Source: Ichthyophthirius multifiliis
Taxonomy: Eukaryota; Ciliophora; Oligohymenophorea; Hymenostomatida
Reading direction: 5' to 3'
Assembly: GCF_000220395.1 (NCBI RefSeq)
Contig: NW_004086264.1
Span: 1-51,976, forward strand
Length of the DNA stretch: 51,976 nt
Position numbers and translations under genes: made by a program. This document shows, piece by piece, positions 1-18,858 of this stretch. Below the pieces are notes generated by a model that saw nothing but the letters and a program-made list of their open reading frames with translations, made no database searches and was not told where the DNA came from. Positions within the stretch are counted from its first letter, which is position 1, and each line of letters opens with the position of its first letter.

Positions 1-2022
1 ATATATTATATTATTTTTATTTTGTTTTTTTTTAACAAATTATATATTAATAATTTAAAAATTAAATTTTTTTTTTATTAACTAATATAACAATTTGAAT
101 AAAAACTTTTCTTCATGTTTTAAATTTTTTTTTATTTTTTTTATTTTTTTTTATTTTTTTTAATTTTTTTTTATTATATAATAATTTTTTTCTAAATAAA
201 ATAATACATAATAATATATATAATAAATAATAAGAAATATATAATATTATTTTATATTTTTTTTATTATTATATTTACTTTCTATTATATATATTCAATT
301 TTTTATATATTATTAACTTTTTTTTATTTTATTCATTTTAATAAATACTTTAAAATAAATGATCAAATTTTTAGTTCTAATTTTAATATCAATATTTATT
401 AATTTTAATTATATATTAAAATTAAAAGTTTTTATCTTTCAGTATTTTGTTCTTTAATGTTTTTCAACTATAATTCAACGCATCAAAAACAAGATTAAAC
501 AGAAACCAAAAATAATTAAAGTATTTTTTATACAAATTTTAATTTAATTACAAAGTATTTATGAATCATTTTAAAATTATATTATATTAAATAAGCCTTA
601 ATATTTTATTAAAATTTATTCTTATTTATAGTTTTTATTTTATTTATATATCTTTTATTTAGATTATTTTAATTATAAATTTATAATTTTTATTTATAAA
701 ATTTTTATTATAATGATGTATTTCATTTACTATTCTTTCTAAAATTTATAAAAATATAAATATTTTTAAGTATAAAAAAATTATAAATAATATATAATAT
801 TATAATAAATAAGAATTTTTTTATTTAATATTTATAATGAAATATAAAGTTTTATATTTTTAAAAAGTAAAAAAAAAATTGATTATATAATATAAATATC
901 TAATAATAATTATTTTGTATTTTATAAATAAAATCTATTAAATGTATTTTTTAATAACATTGATTTTTAAAAATAATGAAATATATTAAATTATTAAAAT
1001 AAAAAATCAAAAACAATCGAATTTAAATTAATAAAAATTAATATTTTCTGATATATTTATAAGTATTTTTAGGGAAAATTATATTTTAAAGTAAGTAAAT
1101 AAAAATGATATAAAAATTAATAAATATATAATATAAATACATTAAATGTGTATAATAAAATATTTTAAAAATAAAATCTTACACTAAATTAAAAAGATAT
1201 AATTAAAATAATTTATATATAAATTAATAAATGAAAAAAATATATTTAAACATATAAACATAATTTTTTTAATAAATTATATTATAATTGTAGACATTTT
1301 TATAATATTATTACATACAATATTTTTTTATTTTTATTAAACTCTTTAGAAATAATTATTACAAATTATAATTATATAAATTTTTTATTATAAAATCATT
1401 TATGAAAAACAATTCTTATATTTATTTAATTATTAAATAAATATATATTACTTATTATAAAATATTTATTTTAATTTATTAATTCTTAATATTTTTAATT
1501 ATTAAATTTAATTATTTATATTCTTTTTTTTTTTTTTTTAAATTTGATTTTCAGAAAATAAAAAAATAAACAGTTTTTTCTTTTGAATATTAAATATAAA
1601 TAAATAAATAATGAATTTTTAAAAATATATGAGTTTAATTTATATTAAAAAATTAAAAGTATTTAATAAATTTAATAAAAAATTGAAAATTGGCGCCTAA
1701 ATATATTACTATACATATTAAAATAATATTCGAATATAACTTTTTTAAAAATGTATTAATATAATCATTTTACTTTTAGAAAATATAAATAAAAAAATGC
1801 AATTATTTAGCTTTTTAAAATATAAATCTATATAATAAAAATCAATAAAAAAAAAAAAAAAACTATTATATAAAAAACATGTAAATTCCATTAAAATAAA
1901 AATTATAATTATTAGATTAAAGAATCAGAAAATCAAAATCTCCCTAAAAATATTAAATTTAGTGTTAAGAAAATAATTAGAAATAAAATAAAGAACAACC
2001 AAATATATTTAATAAGAAATTA
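1..2022. other. Gene-poor AT-rich stretch
   Basis: No reading frame with protein-like composition was found on either strand when TAA/TAG are read as Gln. It is mostly A/T homopolymers and TA-rich sequence. One small island of higher complexity lies at about 431-525 and is discussed as a weak candidate RNA. The last 100 bases before 2023 should hold the promoter and 5' leader of the kinase gene, but no specific motif can be named. Confidence 0.5.
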
Positions 2023-4118
2023 ATGGAATTAGATTTCGAAAATGATTTATTAAAAGAAAATAATATAAATTTAATGTTTTTTGCTGGAGAATAGGGTTTA
2101 TCTAAAATCAATAATTTTTATAAAATTCAAAAAAAAATATTAGAAGAAGAGCCTTAAATAATGAAAAAATAAAAAAAAAATGAGAATTAATAATAATAAA
2201 AGTTAGTTACTTTTATGAAAAATAAAAACTAAGAAAAAATTAAATCAAAGGAAAAAATTAAAATTTAAAAATAAAATTTGGAAAAGTAACAGATTATTTA
2301 AGTTAAGATACTAAAAGTAAAAGCTTAAAAATCGATTCGAATAATAGCGAAAATTTAATTAATTAATTACAGAATTAGCTAAAGTAAAAAATTAGGAATT
2401 AGCAGAAAAGAAATTACTTATTGAGGAATTGTAAAAAGAAAAATTATAAAATAAAACTGCTTCTTTGATAAATGATGAATAAAATTTAAAAATCAAAAAT
2501 ATTATATAATAACTTTATATCGAAAATTCTTAATTAAAAAGAACTTTATCAAAAATATAACTAAATTAATAAAAAATAAGGTTAGGTGAATATGTAATGT
2601 AATATTAATTTTTTTTTTTAACAAAAAAAAATAATTAATATTTTTTTAAATAAAAATATAAGTGATGGGGTTTAATTTAAAGACAAATGGATTGATGGAA
2701 TTGAAATATAAGACTTAAATAAAGAAATAGTAAAATATTTATTTATATATATTTTATTTTATTTATTAACAAAAAAAAAGAACGAATTAAATAATTAAAT
2801 AAATTACTATTAAGAATATATACAGAAAATAAAAAATGGAAAATAAAAGAATACTTTGACTTTTAAATAATAAAATTAAGAAAATAATGCACTTTAATAA
2901 GAAATAAATAGTTTTTTTTAATCTGGATTTTTTGATGATTCTTTATTAAATACTAAAATGGAAGATTCTTTAAAAAATTTATAATTTTAACTTTGTATTT
3001 TATAGAAAAAAAAATAATAACTTAATTCAAATTTAGATTTCAAAAAAAAGGAAATTTAAGATTTAATTAAAAAATACTAATTATAATATCTTGAAGATAA
3101 GTATTTTTTTTCCACTAATTAATAAATTTTACATATAAATATATATTAATATTAGTTCTAAATACGGCAGACTAGAAAATTGGCCTGTATTAGGAGAAAT
3201 ATATCAATTATTAAATCTTTTAGGAAAGGGAGGCTTTAGTGAAGTTTATAAAGTAAAAAAAAAAAAAATTAACAAAAATTAAATTTCAATTAAAAAAAGG
3301 CTATAGATTTAAAAACTTATGAAATAGTCGCCATAAAAATCCATAATATAGACAAAAACTGGTCTAATTAAACTAAATAAAATTACATAAAGCATGCTTT
3401 TCGTGAACATGCTATTTAAAAAGAATTAATCCATCCAAATATAGTTTAACTTTTAGACTACATTCAATTAGACAATTCTTCTTTTGCTTCAGTTTTATAA
3501 TTTTGCGATGGAATGGATCTTTCTTAATATTTAAAAATTCACAATTAAATTCCTGAAAATGACGCCAAGTGCATTATAAAAAGTATTTTGGATGTTTTAG
3601 AGTATTTAAATTCTTTTGAAAATAAAGTTATACATTATGATTTAAAGCCTTAGAATATTATTTTCCATAAAGGATAAATTAAGGTCACAGATTTTGGACT
3701 TTCGAAAATTATAATGGATAATTCAACAAGAATGGAACTGACCAGTTAAGGAGTTGGGACATATTGGTATTTACCTCCTGAGTGTTTTATGTGTGAGGAA
3801 GTGAAGTCAAATTAATAATATGAAGAGGGGAGGGATAATTAGAAAGTAAAAATATCTAATAAGGTCGATATTTGGAGTTTAGGAGTTATTTTTTTCGAAT
3901 TTCTTTATGGAGAAAAACCTTTCGGAAATAAAATGAGTTAATAATAGATTTTATAGGAAAATACAATTCTTTTGAATGCAAGAAAAGTTATTTTTCCCGA
4001 AAAACCGAGTATTTCCAAAGATTGTAAAGGGTTTATTTAGGGTTGTTTAAAATATGAATAAGATTAAAGATTTGATATTATATAAGCTATTAATCATCCT
4101 TATTTTAGATAAAAATGA
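2023..4118 (+). CDS. TLK: Tousled-like serine/threonine kinase (TLK)
   Basis: Nuclear kinase family that phosphorylates the histone chaperone Asf1 and supports replication-coupled chromatin assembly (family knowledge). The C-terminal kinase domain is intact: glycine loop [10 protein letters not shown], catalytic lysine in VAIKIH, catalytic loop HYDLKPQN, DFG in VTDFGLSKI, and the TLK-typical stretch [15 protein letters not shown]. The HYD in place of HRD is a TLK hallmark. The N-terminal half is Gln/Lys-rich coiled coil, ending in a conserved RLGEY segment before a DKWIDG motif. Introns read as 2599-2662, 2730-2780, 3101-3155 and 3253-3299, all GT-AG. The stop is TGA at 4116. The frame breaks once or twice between about 2300 and 2420, and the spliced length is one base over a multiple of three, so the coil is either mis-sequenced or holds an unrecognised intron. 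The start ATG at 2023 is the first long-frame ATG and is less certain than the kinase half. Confidence 0.9.
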
Positions 4119-5883
4119 AAAAAATAAATTAATATAGATAGAAAGATATATATATATATACATATATATATTAATTATTTATATGCTATAAAATTATTAG
4201 CAATAATAATTATATAAAAAATTACATTACATTTTTTAAAAATTTTCAAAAGAAAATATATTATTATATATTTAAAATAAATAACTTCTTTTGTTTTTGG
4301 ATTTTATTTCAACATACAGAATAGTATCAATATTAAAATAGTGTTAATGATATCTAATATATTCTAAAAAACTATCTTTATCGAATATGAACATCAGTTA
4401 TCTTCTTAATCTGGAAAAACTTGGAAATAATCCACATTTTCATTAGTATCCATACTGTTTACATTTAGTAAAAAAAAGAGAAAAATATATATATATTTTT
4501 TTTACTAAATATAAACAATATGGATACTGAATAATATATGAAAATTTTTATAAAAAATCAATAAATAATGATAATATATAATTAAAAATAATTTTTTTAA
4601 AAAATAAAATGTTTAGATATTATATATAATTTATAAGGTTTTTTAAATAATTAACTAATTAATAAAATATTACTATAATATTTATATTATTAGAAATAAA
4701 TTAATCAAGAATTTTAAGGTAAAAAATGCGGAAAATAAATTAAATAAATATATTTAAATTAAGTTGAATTAAATATAATATAATTATACTTTAAAATTTA
4801 AAAGAATATTAATGTATTTTGAATTTCTATAAAAGAATGGAAACTTAAAATGGATTTTTATTTATTTATAGTTAAAAGGAAGATTAGAAAATATGTTAAA
4901 AATATATTCCATTTAAAAATAAAGAAAAAATTTATAATAAAAAATTATATAAAATACATTAAGAAAATTATTAAAATTATAAGGAAAAAGATTTAAAAAT
5001 GAAATAATGTTTTAAAAATAAAAATATAGCTTGATTTTTTTTAAATTTATATTTTTTTTATGTCAATGTTTCAATGTTAATGATGATTTTTAATTAAAAA
5101 ATTAGATAAATATAAAGTTTTATTCTAAAGTTAAAAATGTATCAAGTATAAATAATTAAAATAATAAAATATAAAATAAATAAATAACTAGTTAAAAAAA
5201 TTATAATTAAATTTAATAATAATAAATAATTTTTAAAGAAAAGCCATTTATTAAGAATACATATAATAATATATTTATAAAAATTACTAATAATTTTAAA
5301 ATAAGATAATTTAATATAATAAAAAAATAGAATATAAAGTTTAAAATGATATTTACAAATATAATTAAGTTTTTTTTTTAAATAAAAATAAAATAATATT
5401 TATAAAGCTTATAAATTTAAAGAAATGTAAAATATTAAATATGCTTATTATTTATATTAATATTATTAAAATATTTTATTTTTAAATATAATAAATAATT
5501 TATATTTTAAAATAACATATTTATAAAATAAATTATATTAGAATAATTTAAATTTTTTATATTAAATTAATAAATTCACTCTATCTTGAGAAAAATAAAA
5601 TCATTAAATAAGAAAAAAAAATTAATAAATTTTAATATTAAATGTATATTTTACTTTTAATAATATAATTTAATTAATAAATTTTAATAATTATATAATT
5701 TGTTCATTATTATATTTTTTTTTTATAAAAAATTTAATAAGTTTTATTTCTTTTTAAAATTAAAAAAATTAAAAAAGTATTAATATCTTATATTATTTAG
5801 ATAATATAATAATTTACATGTTAATTTTTTATTGTTATTTAAATATTTATTTATTTTTCCTTTTATAAAAATTAAAAATCTTT
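4119..5883. other. Intergenic, with an inverted repeat
   Basis: Lies downstream of both the TLK and CDC5 genes, which converge here. Apart from the inverted repeat at 4442-4530 no supported gene was seen. A short minus-strand reading from about 4459 (an ATG followed by some 19 codons to TGA) has protein-like composition but is too short to call. Weakly coding-like plus-strand sequence around 4720-5000 is Lys/Asn/Ile-rich and not convincing. Confidence 0.45.
4442..4530. repeat. Imperfect inverted repeat (hairpin)
   Basis: The left arm (4442-4477) and right arm (about 4495-4529) are near reverse complements: a T-run, then TTTACTAAAT, then TAAACA, then TATGGATACT, with two mismatches over about 28 bases plus the T-run. 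They are separated by a short A/T spacer of about 20 bases. Each arm carries an ATG GAT ACT pointing outward. It could form a stable hairpin in DNA or RNA, or be the trace of an inverted local duplication. No transposase or target-site duplication is visible. Confidence 0.7.
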
Positions 5884-8698
<2,815 letters not shown>

Positions 8699-8746
8699 TT
8701 AATAATTATAAGTTTTTTTTTTTATATATATAAAAAAAAAATATTT

Positions 8747-9568
8747 TCATTTTTTAAAGTTTGCATGCCTTTTTTCCATAAAAGCTGTCAAACCTTCAAC
8801 GCAATCTTCTTTTTGTAAATTTTATGACATAATACCAGAACAAAAATCATATGCTTTTTCCAAATCTCCTATATTTTTTTATTAATAAAACGCTTTCTTA
8901 CCTAAAGCTAATACTTCTCCACTGTGTACAGCTATTTATTCAGCTAATTAAAGTGTTTAATTGTCCAAATCAGCTTCTTTTTCAACTAATTTATTTACTA
9001 ATCCACATTCGTAGGCTTCCTAAGCATTAATAGGTTCTCCTGTGACCAACATCTCAAAAGCCTTTTTTTAATGCGACATACTTCTTGCCAATGCAACACC
9101 TGGAGTTGAACAAAAAAGGCCTATTTTGATACCTGGGGTGCTGAATTTAGCAGATTTACTAGCGACAACTTAATCACAGGAAGAAACTAATTAGCAACCG
9201 GCAGCAGTCGCAAAATTATGGACTTATGCGATGTTTATTTGGGGCATTTATTACATAAAATGCATCATTTTTCCAGCATTTTAAAACATTTCTTTTTACT
9301 AATCAATATCTTTTTAAATTTAAAGAGATTTCATTTCTTTTAAATCATGACCGGCGCTAAAAACTGTTCCTAAAGATTTTATAATTAATACTTTTATATA
9401 ATCTTCACTTAAGTAATTTTATTAGGAAATATATTATAAATGACAATGAAGATCTTTTATTAATTATATTGATAAAGCATTCCTTTTTTGAGTATTTGAA
9501 AGAGTTAATATACCTATTTTTTAACTTTTTAATATTTCGAAGGTAAAATTAGTAGTATTTTTTAACAT
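8747..9568 (-). CDS. ECHDC3: Enoyl-CoA hydratase/isomerase, ECHDC3-like
   Basis: Single-exon gene of 273 residues, a normal length for the crotonase fold. It belongs to the enoyl-CoA hydratase/isomerase superfamily, which acts on acyl-CoA in fatty-acid metabolism; ECHDC3 relatives are mitochondrial. Visible signatures: [10 protein letters not shown] near the N-terminus, the oxyanion-hole segment [24 protein letters not shown], and the ECHDC3-type run [20 protein letters not shown] followed by [14 protein letters not shown]. The C-terminus [16 protein letters not shown] also matches the subfamily. The usual hydratase glutamates are not obvious at the AAGC position, as in ECHDC3 relatives, so exact substrate is unknown. 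It lies 156 bases upstream (in minus-strand order) of the CDC5 start, same strand. Start ATG at 9568; stop TGA at 8749-8747. Confidence 0.93.
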
Positions 9569-11869
9569 TTTTTATAGTATGTATATTTTTATTTTTTTAG
9601 CTTTTAAAATGATTTTATTTGTATAATTATTTTTTAGATATATAGTTAAATATTTATGAATTATATTTAATCCTTTTCTATAATAATTATTTTAAATTAT
9701 CCATATTATATATATGTAAAAATTTATAATTTTAAATATAGAAAATTATTTATTATTAGTAGTGATAATATAAAAATATATATATTTAGTATTATTAATA
9801 ACAATATATAAATTATTATAATATAAACATATTATAAATAAAAATATAATTGATATTTTTATTAAAAAATATAAGAAATATTATATATTAGAAACTTTAA
9901 ATTAACTTTTCAATTTATGAAGTTAAATAAGTATTTTAATTTGTTGAAAATAATGTAAAAATTTGTATTTTATATTCCGAACATTTAAATATAAAAATTT
10001 TTCTTAAATTAAAATCAAATATGTTTATATACTTGATAACTTAGTTACGAATAATAGGATGTTTAGAAGATTAAATTATATAAAATAATTATTTATAATT
10101 ATGGCTTAAATGGACTTATATATATAATTTTTAGATACTTAGAAATGAAAACAAACATAACAATAATACATATTATTCAAAAGGTAAAACGTAAAAAGCT
10201 AAATGAAAAAAAAAAGCTATTTTTATATAAAAGAAGATAATTTAAAAAATATTTAACAATTTTTAAACTTTAGATAATTATTTCAATAAAAAGTAAATGA
10301 AACAAAAATTAAGAAAATAAAATAGTTTAGGTAACGAAAATAATTTAAATATAAAAAGAATTAAATTTAATATAATTTAGATAATTTTTGGCAGTAAAAA
10401 AAAAAATAGTTATTTATAAATAACTAAATATAATTATTTAATAATAAATGACCGCTTTAAAAAATCCTATAAGAAAATAGAAACGAAATTATTGTTATAT
10501 GAACAATGATAAAATTTATAATTATAATTTTAAATTTAAATAATGTTATTGATAAATAAAAATAATATTATTGAATTAAATTATATAATATATAATTTAT
10601 ATTATAAGATAGATTATTTATTTAGATTATATTAGAATTAATATTTTGATTAATTTATATATTTTTTATATTGAATATATAATTTTAAATCTTTTTTATG
10701 TATATAAAAATTCATATTTTATTTAAATATAAATATTATTATAGGAAATTACGATTTTATAATAAGTAAAATTCAAGTACTATAATTTATTCAATAATAA
10801 AAAATAAGAAATGTATTGGAAGTATAAATAAAAATTGTTATTTATAATATCATTAGATATAAAAGGTATAAATTAAATCATATAAGTAATAATATATTAA
10901 TAACATTTTTAATAGAAATAATAAATAAATTTAATAAAAAAAATTAAAATACTGATAAACTTTTAATCTTTATTGGTAAAAATTAAAAATATATATAAAT
11001 AATATAATAAAATATTCTAATAATATTCTTATTATTTTTGTTTAAGTAATTTTTTTTATAAAAAAAATATATTATTTTTATTATTAAAATAACACATTAT
11101 TACTTAATAAAGTTATTTTATTAAATTCTATGTTAATTAAATTATAAAAATTCTATTATTTTTAAATTGTAATGTTTCTTTTGGATAAATTAAGAATAAA
11201 AAAAGCCAAAAATATATAATATTTATTACAATACAATATTTTATAGTTTTTATTATTATAAAATAATAAATTGTTAAAATTTTAGACTTTGAATAATAAA
11301 TTTTAAAACAAAACATATATATAATATCTAATTATATTAATACAGTATAATTAATTAATATAATATTATAAAATAAATTATAAATTATTTTATTTTTCCT
11401 ATATCTTTATAATAAAAATTATTGTATGTATTAAATTTTATTATAATATAATTTTTTATTAATTTCGTATATAAAATATATTATTAATATTTTTAATTAT
11501 AAAAGTATATTTATATATAAAATAATAATTTTTTAACTCTTTATTCTAAATTTATTTTTAGTTTATATAATTAAACTTATGATATTATACAAAAAAAAAA
11601 TTATTATAATAAATATATATATTTTTTTATTTATAATTTAATTAATCTTTTATTTAATTAGAACATAATTTAATTTCTAATACTCTATAAAACTTCATAA
11701 AAAATAAATTAATTAATTTCGTCTTTTTCACATGCAAATTATTCTAAGAATGAAACTTAATTAAAGCCATTATTTTGTCAGTTTTATATATCTTTTTATT
11801 ATTTATTAATACATAAAATTTCATATTTTTTTTTTACAAAAATAATAATATTTTCTAATTTTACATCAT
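9569..11869. other. Gene-poor AT-rich stretch
   Basis: Contains the upstream region of the enoyl-CoA hydratase gene and otherwise long A/T-rich sequence. A short plus-strand frame around 10055-10145 reads about 30 residues before TGA and is not convincing. No other coding, RNA or repeat structure could be supported. Confidence 0.45.
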
Positions 11870-12500
11870 CGTTATGATTTATATAGCTTTGCAATTTAAT
11901 GGAAATATTTTTTTTTATATTTAAAGCATTCTTTTCGAATAACATTGTAAGAATTATTAAGAAAATTCAATTACAGAATCTTAAACTTAAGTTTATAGTT
12001 TAGATTGAAAATTAATTCAATTATAAATCGTCAAAAAAAAACTTCTGCTTATATATTATTAGGATGATTTAATTAATTTAATATATAATATTCTTTTCTT
12101 AAGAGTTAGTTTTATGCATTTTTGCAATTGGAGATTTAAATTTTCATAGTTAAATAAATTCTCGTTTGATTCACAACCTATTTTTATAATATTCTAAAAT
12201 TTAGTTTGATTAATAAATTTGTTATACAGAATTTTTTTTTATTTTAAATTTTATTAAAAATAACTTATCTAAGTTTGAATCTAGATATGTTTTTAATTTT
12301 ATTTTATATATAAAATTATTATAACATAAAAATTTTATAAGCATATATATATTTTATCTTTACATTATAATTCTTTATCAATCTCTTTTATTTAATTATT
12401 TATTTTAGATTGATAATTAGTTATTTATGAAATTATTTTTTATTATAAAAGCAATTATAATTCAATTAAAAAAAAAAATATATAAAAATATTATATAATG
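11870..12500 (+). other. Possible decayed or unrecognised gene
   Basis: An island of higher complexity than its surroundings. With TAA/TAG as Gln, an ATG at 11898-11900 opens about 200 codons without TGA. A second frame from an ATG at about 11874 looks more protein-like for its first 45 codons, then appears to continue in yet another frame. In this base composition TGA is rare, so a 200-codon open frame alone is weak evidence. I do not recognise a family. It could be a remnant, a small lineage-specific gene with an intron, or chance. Confidence 0.2.
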
Positions 12501-13501
12501 ACAATATAAAATATATATTATTATTAGAATAATTAGTGTTAGAAAATATAAAAAATAAATTTATTCACATAATACGAGTAATTTATTAATAATTATTAAA
12601 AAAAGGTATTCAAGAAATTTTTTTTTTTTTTTTTTACATATTTTTAATTTTATAATATAAATATATACAAAATCTCTTAAATTTAATTTTTACCAACTTT
12701 ATTAATTTTCGTTTAATTTAAATTTTTAGAATCTCTTGTATTTAAAATTTATATTATAATTTAATTTATGTCGATAGAAAATCCCATTTTATATTTAATT
12801 TTTTTTTAAAAAAATACATGTTTTAAATTATTTATATAGAAGATATAATATTTAAAAGAAGTTTTTTAAAAATAATGTTTATAAATTAGATTTTAGATAT
12901 AATAAACTACTATACATAATTAAAATGTTGAATAATGTTTAAATTATATTGATATAAAATAACAAAAAATATTATAATATACAATATTATTGATATTTAT
13001 AATTTATTTAAAATTATATATGTAATTATAAAATACAAAAATATATAAATAAAATATTATTTTTTTAAAAAAATTACTTATAAATATTAGAAGGAATATA
13101 TGATGAGAAACAATTTTAAAAAATGTTTAATTTTAAAATTAATTATATTCCTTTTTATAAAATCTATATTTCTTATATTTTTTAATTTTATATTTTACTA
13201 TTTTTAATTATAAAAAAGTCATTAAATTGAAGTTGTTTATTTATTTTTAAATAAATATAAATTATATTTAAATATTAAAATTAATTTATTTTCAAAATAT
13301 AAGATCAATTACCATATTAAATAATAAGCAATGATTAAGCACTGATACAATGAAACAATATTTATATAATAAAAGATGATATAAATATTAACTTTTATAA
13401 AAATTAATAATAAAAATAAACATAAAAAGTAAATAAATAAATAAAAAAATACAATAAATAAATAATAAAAAAAAATATATAGAAAACAAAAAAATAAATA
13501 T
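12501..13501. other. Intergenic AT-rich stretch
   Basis: No gene-like reading seen. The last part (about 13300-13501) is the leader of the downstream kinase gene and is A-rich on the plus strand. Confidence 0.5.
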
Positions 13502-15538
<2,037 letters not shown>

Positions 15539-16349
15539 AACAAATTACATATATATATATATATATATATATCTATATTAAAAAGTATTTTTATTTTTTT
15601 CTTAAAATATTTTATAAAATCTTTAATAAAATCTAATAAAAAAAATGATCTCCATATTATAATTTTTAAAAACATTAAATGTAAAAAATAATTGATAGAA
15701 AAAGTTAATGAATATTCTTTTTTTTAAATAAATTTTAATAATTTTTTTTTATAAAAAGAATTTATTTTATTTTTATAAAAATTAGATTTTATATTTTAGG
15801 TATTATTTATAAATGACATAAATTATTTATTTAACCTAAATATATTTTCTAATAAATCATATTATTATATTTAAATTATTTATTAAAAATAAAAAAATTG
15901 AAAATAAATAGCTAAAGTATTATAGTGTTATCTATTTTAGTTGTAAATATTTTATTAAAAATAAGTAAAAAAAGATAATATTAAATGTAAAAACTAAAAA
16001 CTTTTATTATTAATTTTAAAATTAAAATATATTTATTTTAATAATAAAAAAATATAATCTTATATCATATTAAAAAAAATATAATTAATTAAATAAAAAT
16101 ATTTATTATTAAAATAATATAGAATTTTTACCTCTATTCTAATATATAAGTAATTTTATTAATAATAATTTTTAATAAGATAAATTATATATTATTTTAA
16201 TTTAATAATTTAAAAAATAAAATATATTTAAATATATTAAATCTAGATTTATAATTTATATAGTTTTAAATAAAAAAAAATATAAAAAATATTTAATCTT
16301 TATATTATACTTATTATTATATAATATTAATTTTATTATTATTATAAAA
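15539..16349. other. Intergenic AT-rich stretch
   Basis: Lies between the convergent kinase and PAS-protein genes. It starts with a short (TA)n tract at about 15549-15573. No supported gene. The 3' end of the PAS-protein gene may reach slightly into it. Confidence 0.45.
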
Positions 16350-18802
16350 ATTGCAGAAAATAAATTCTAAAAACTACTTTATTCCTGTTTAAAAAAAATT
16401 ATGCTCTATAAATTCTATATAATAAAACTTTTAACGAAATGATTTTAATGTATGTGTGAAGGAAAAATAACTAATGAAAACATTTGAAAAATACTTTCTT
16501 TATAAACTTTTTTTAATATAAAAATTTAAAATAATGTCTTGGTTTTTTTATTGATAAAGGATATTAATAAGCTACTTCAGAATAACACAAATCATATTCT
16601 CCTCCTAACTAATTTACATTTATGATACATCTTGTTTTTATGGGAATTATATATTTAAGCTTGTATTTTTTAATGATATTACACTTAATATAATATATAA
16701 AATATATTATATAATATATATTTTATTAATAATATAAAATTTATATTTAATTTTTTTATTTTTTATTACAAGAATACAAATTATATATATAATTAATTTT
16801 TTTTTCAAAAATCCTTTACAGCTTTTTAAATTAAGATAAGTGTTGTTTTATCCTCTTACATTCTTTTTAAAGGTATAAAATTAAGGCTTTTTCTTAAGCT
16901 GATATAATTTCTATTTATATTATAACTAAAGTAAAAAAAAACAATTATAAATTAAACTAAATTCAATAGTTATCCTAAAATATAAAAATTTCTTATAGTT
17001 TATTATTAATTTTCCAATTATAAAATGGAATTCTATAAAAAAAAATTAATTACTTCTACAAATAAAACCTATATTAATTAAATAATTATTACTAATTAAT
17101 TATATTATTATTTATTAAAATAATCATGTATGAATTTTTAATTCCAATTTTCTTATTCAAATATTTTCGATTATTAAAATATAAAATTTAAACTTTAAGT
17201 TAGTCCTTGTTTCATTATTCCATTAATGTTTTTGGAACATAGTTATTATTAAAAAATAGTAAAAGTTTTCTATATTAAGCATATGTTATTTTAATTTAGA
17301 GAATTTAAATATGTTTATAATTGAGGATTTTACTGTATTTAAATAATTTTAGAAGTAAATATATTATTTAGGAAATTATTTGAATCATTAAATGCTTATT
17401 TTTTAAAAAAGTTTAATTCGTTATAATACTAGTTTTCTAATTTTAAATAAGAATAACTTTCTTATCCTTCTAGCAATTTTTATTCAAAAAAAATTACATT
17501 TATAGACTCCATTATAGAGAAATTATAAAAATTTAAGACAAAATCTTAATAGAAAGTATAAAAATTTTCTATTTTTTTCTAGAAAAAATGTATATATATA
17601 TAAATGAAATGGAAAATTGCTACTGTAAAAAAATTAAATGATAAAAACATTAAAATTTGTCGAACTAATTTCAAATCAAATTCATTTATTCGATCACTTA
17701 AATAGTTAGATTTTTTTTAATTTTTTTGGTTTAACTTTTTTTATTATTCGGCATTATAAATGGTAGTAAATCCTACTGAAGAAGCTGATTCTTTAAAGTT
17801 TTTATCGATATCTAAACAAAAATTAATTTAAAAATACTTTTCGGTGCTTTGTTTTAATATGTAAACAACTTTTTGACAATATTGAATTTCATATTCAGCT
17901 TCATTTTAGGTAATTCGAGAAGATAATAGGGAGATTTTTTTCATTAAAAAATTGTATTTTAAAATAGGGTTTATACCTATTATAAAGCTAATCAAAATTA
18001 TAGAGATTAAAATTATAAAAGTCTATAAATTTAATACTTGTATTTAATATAGTAATTCATTTATTTTGTTTCTGATAGTTTGCTCGATTTTTTGGGTTGC
18101 TTTTGTAAAATTTATTAAAGTAGTATTTAATATGTACTTATTTTATAGTTAATTTTTTTATAATAATTGACTATTTATTTATAGAATGAAGTTTAGTTAT
18201 TAATAAAATGACGTTTAAATTTATTCTTTTTAATTTGAGTTAATTATATTTAAATTTCCGAAATTTTCATAAAAATATATTTTTTGGAAGTCTTAGTCAT
18301 CTAATTGATATTAAATTATATTTTTTAAGTTTGATTTATACAAATTAAATGATATATTTAGCATTTCTTATTAAAATTATAAAAGACCAGTTTAATTATT
18401 TATATTTCTTTAAGAAAATGTATTTAAGTTTATTAAAGTTTAAAAATAAGAAGTTAATACAATAGAGTTTAAATTCATTATTTCTTCAATTTTTTTAATT
18501 GCTTCAAATTTTTAATTGAAGAGATAGTTAATAAAATTACAAATAAAAATAAAAAATATTAATTTTAGTATTAAAAAAAACCAAAAATATTTAAAAAACA
18601 ATGGAAACTTTACATTATTTATTATTTGTTCAATCTTTTATTATTATGTTTAATTTTTTTTAATTTTTTTTTTTTCAATTTTTTATTTGCTTTTTTCTGT
18701 TTTTGCAATATATTTTAGTTTATAAGATTCTACAGAATAGCATTTACTTTAAGAATTTTAATAAGAACTTTAAAAATGAAACTAAAAAATTATGTATAAA
18801 TG

Positions 18803-18858
<56 letters not shown>

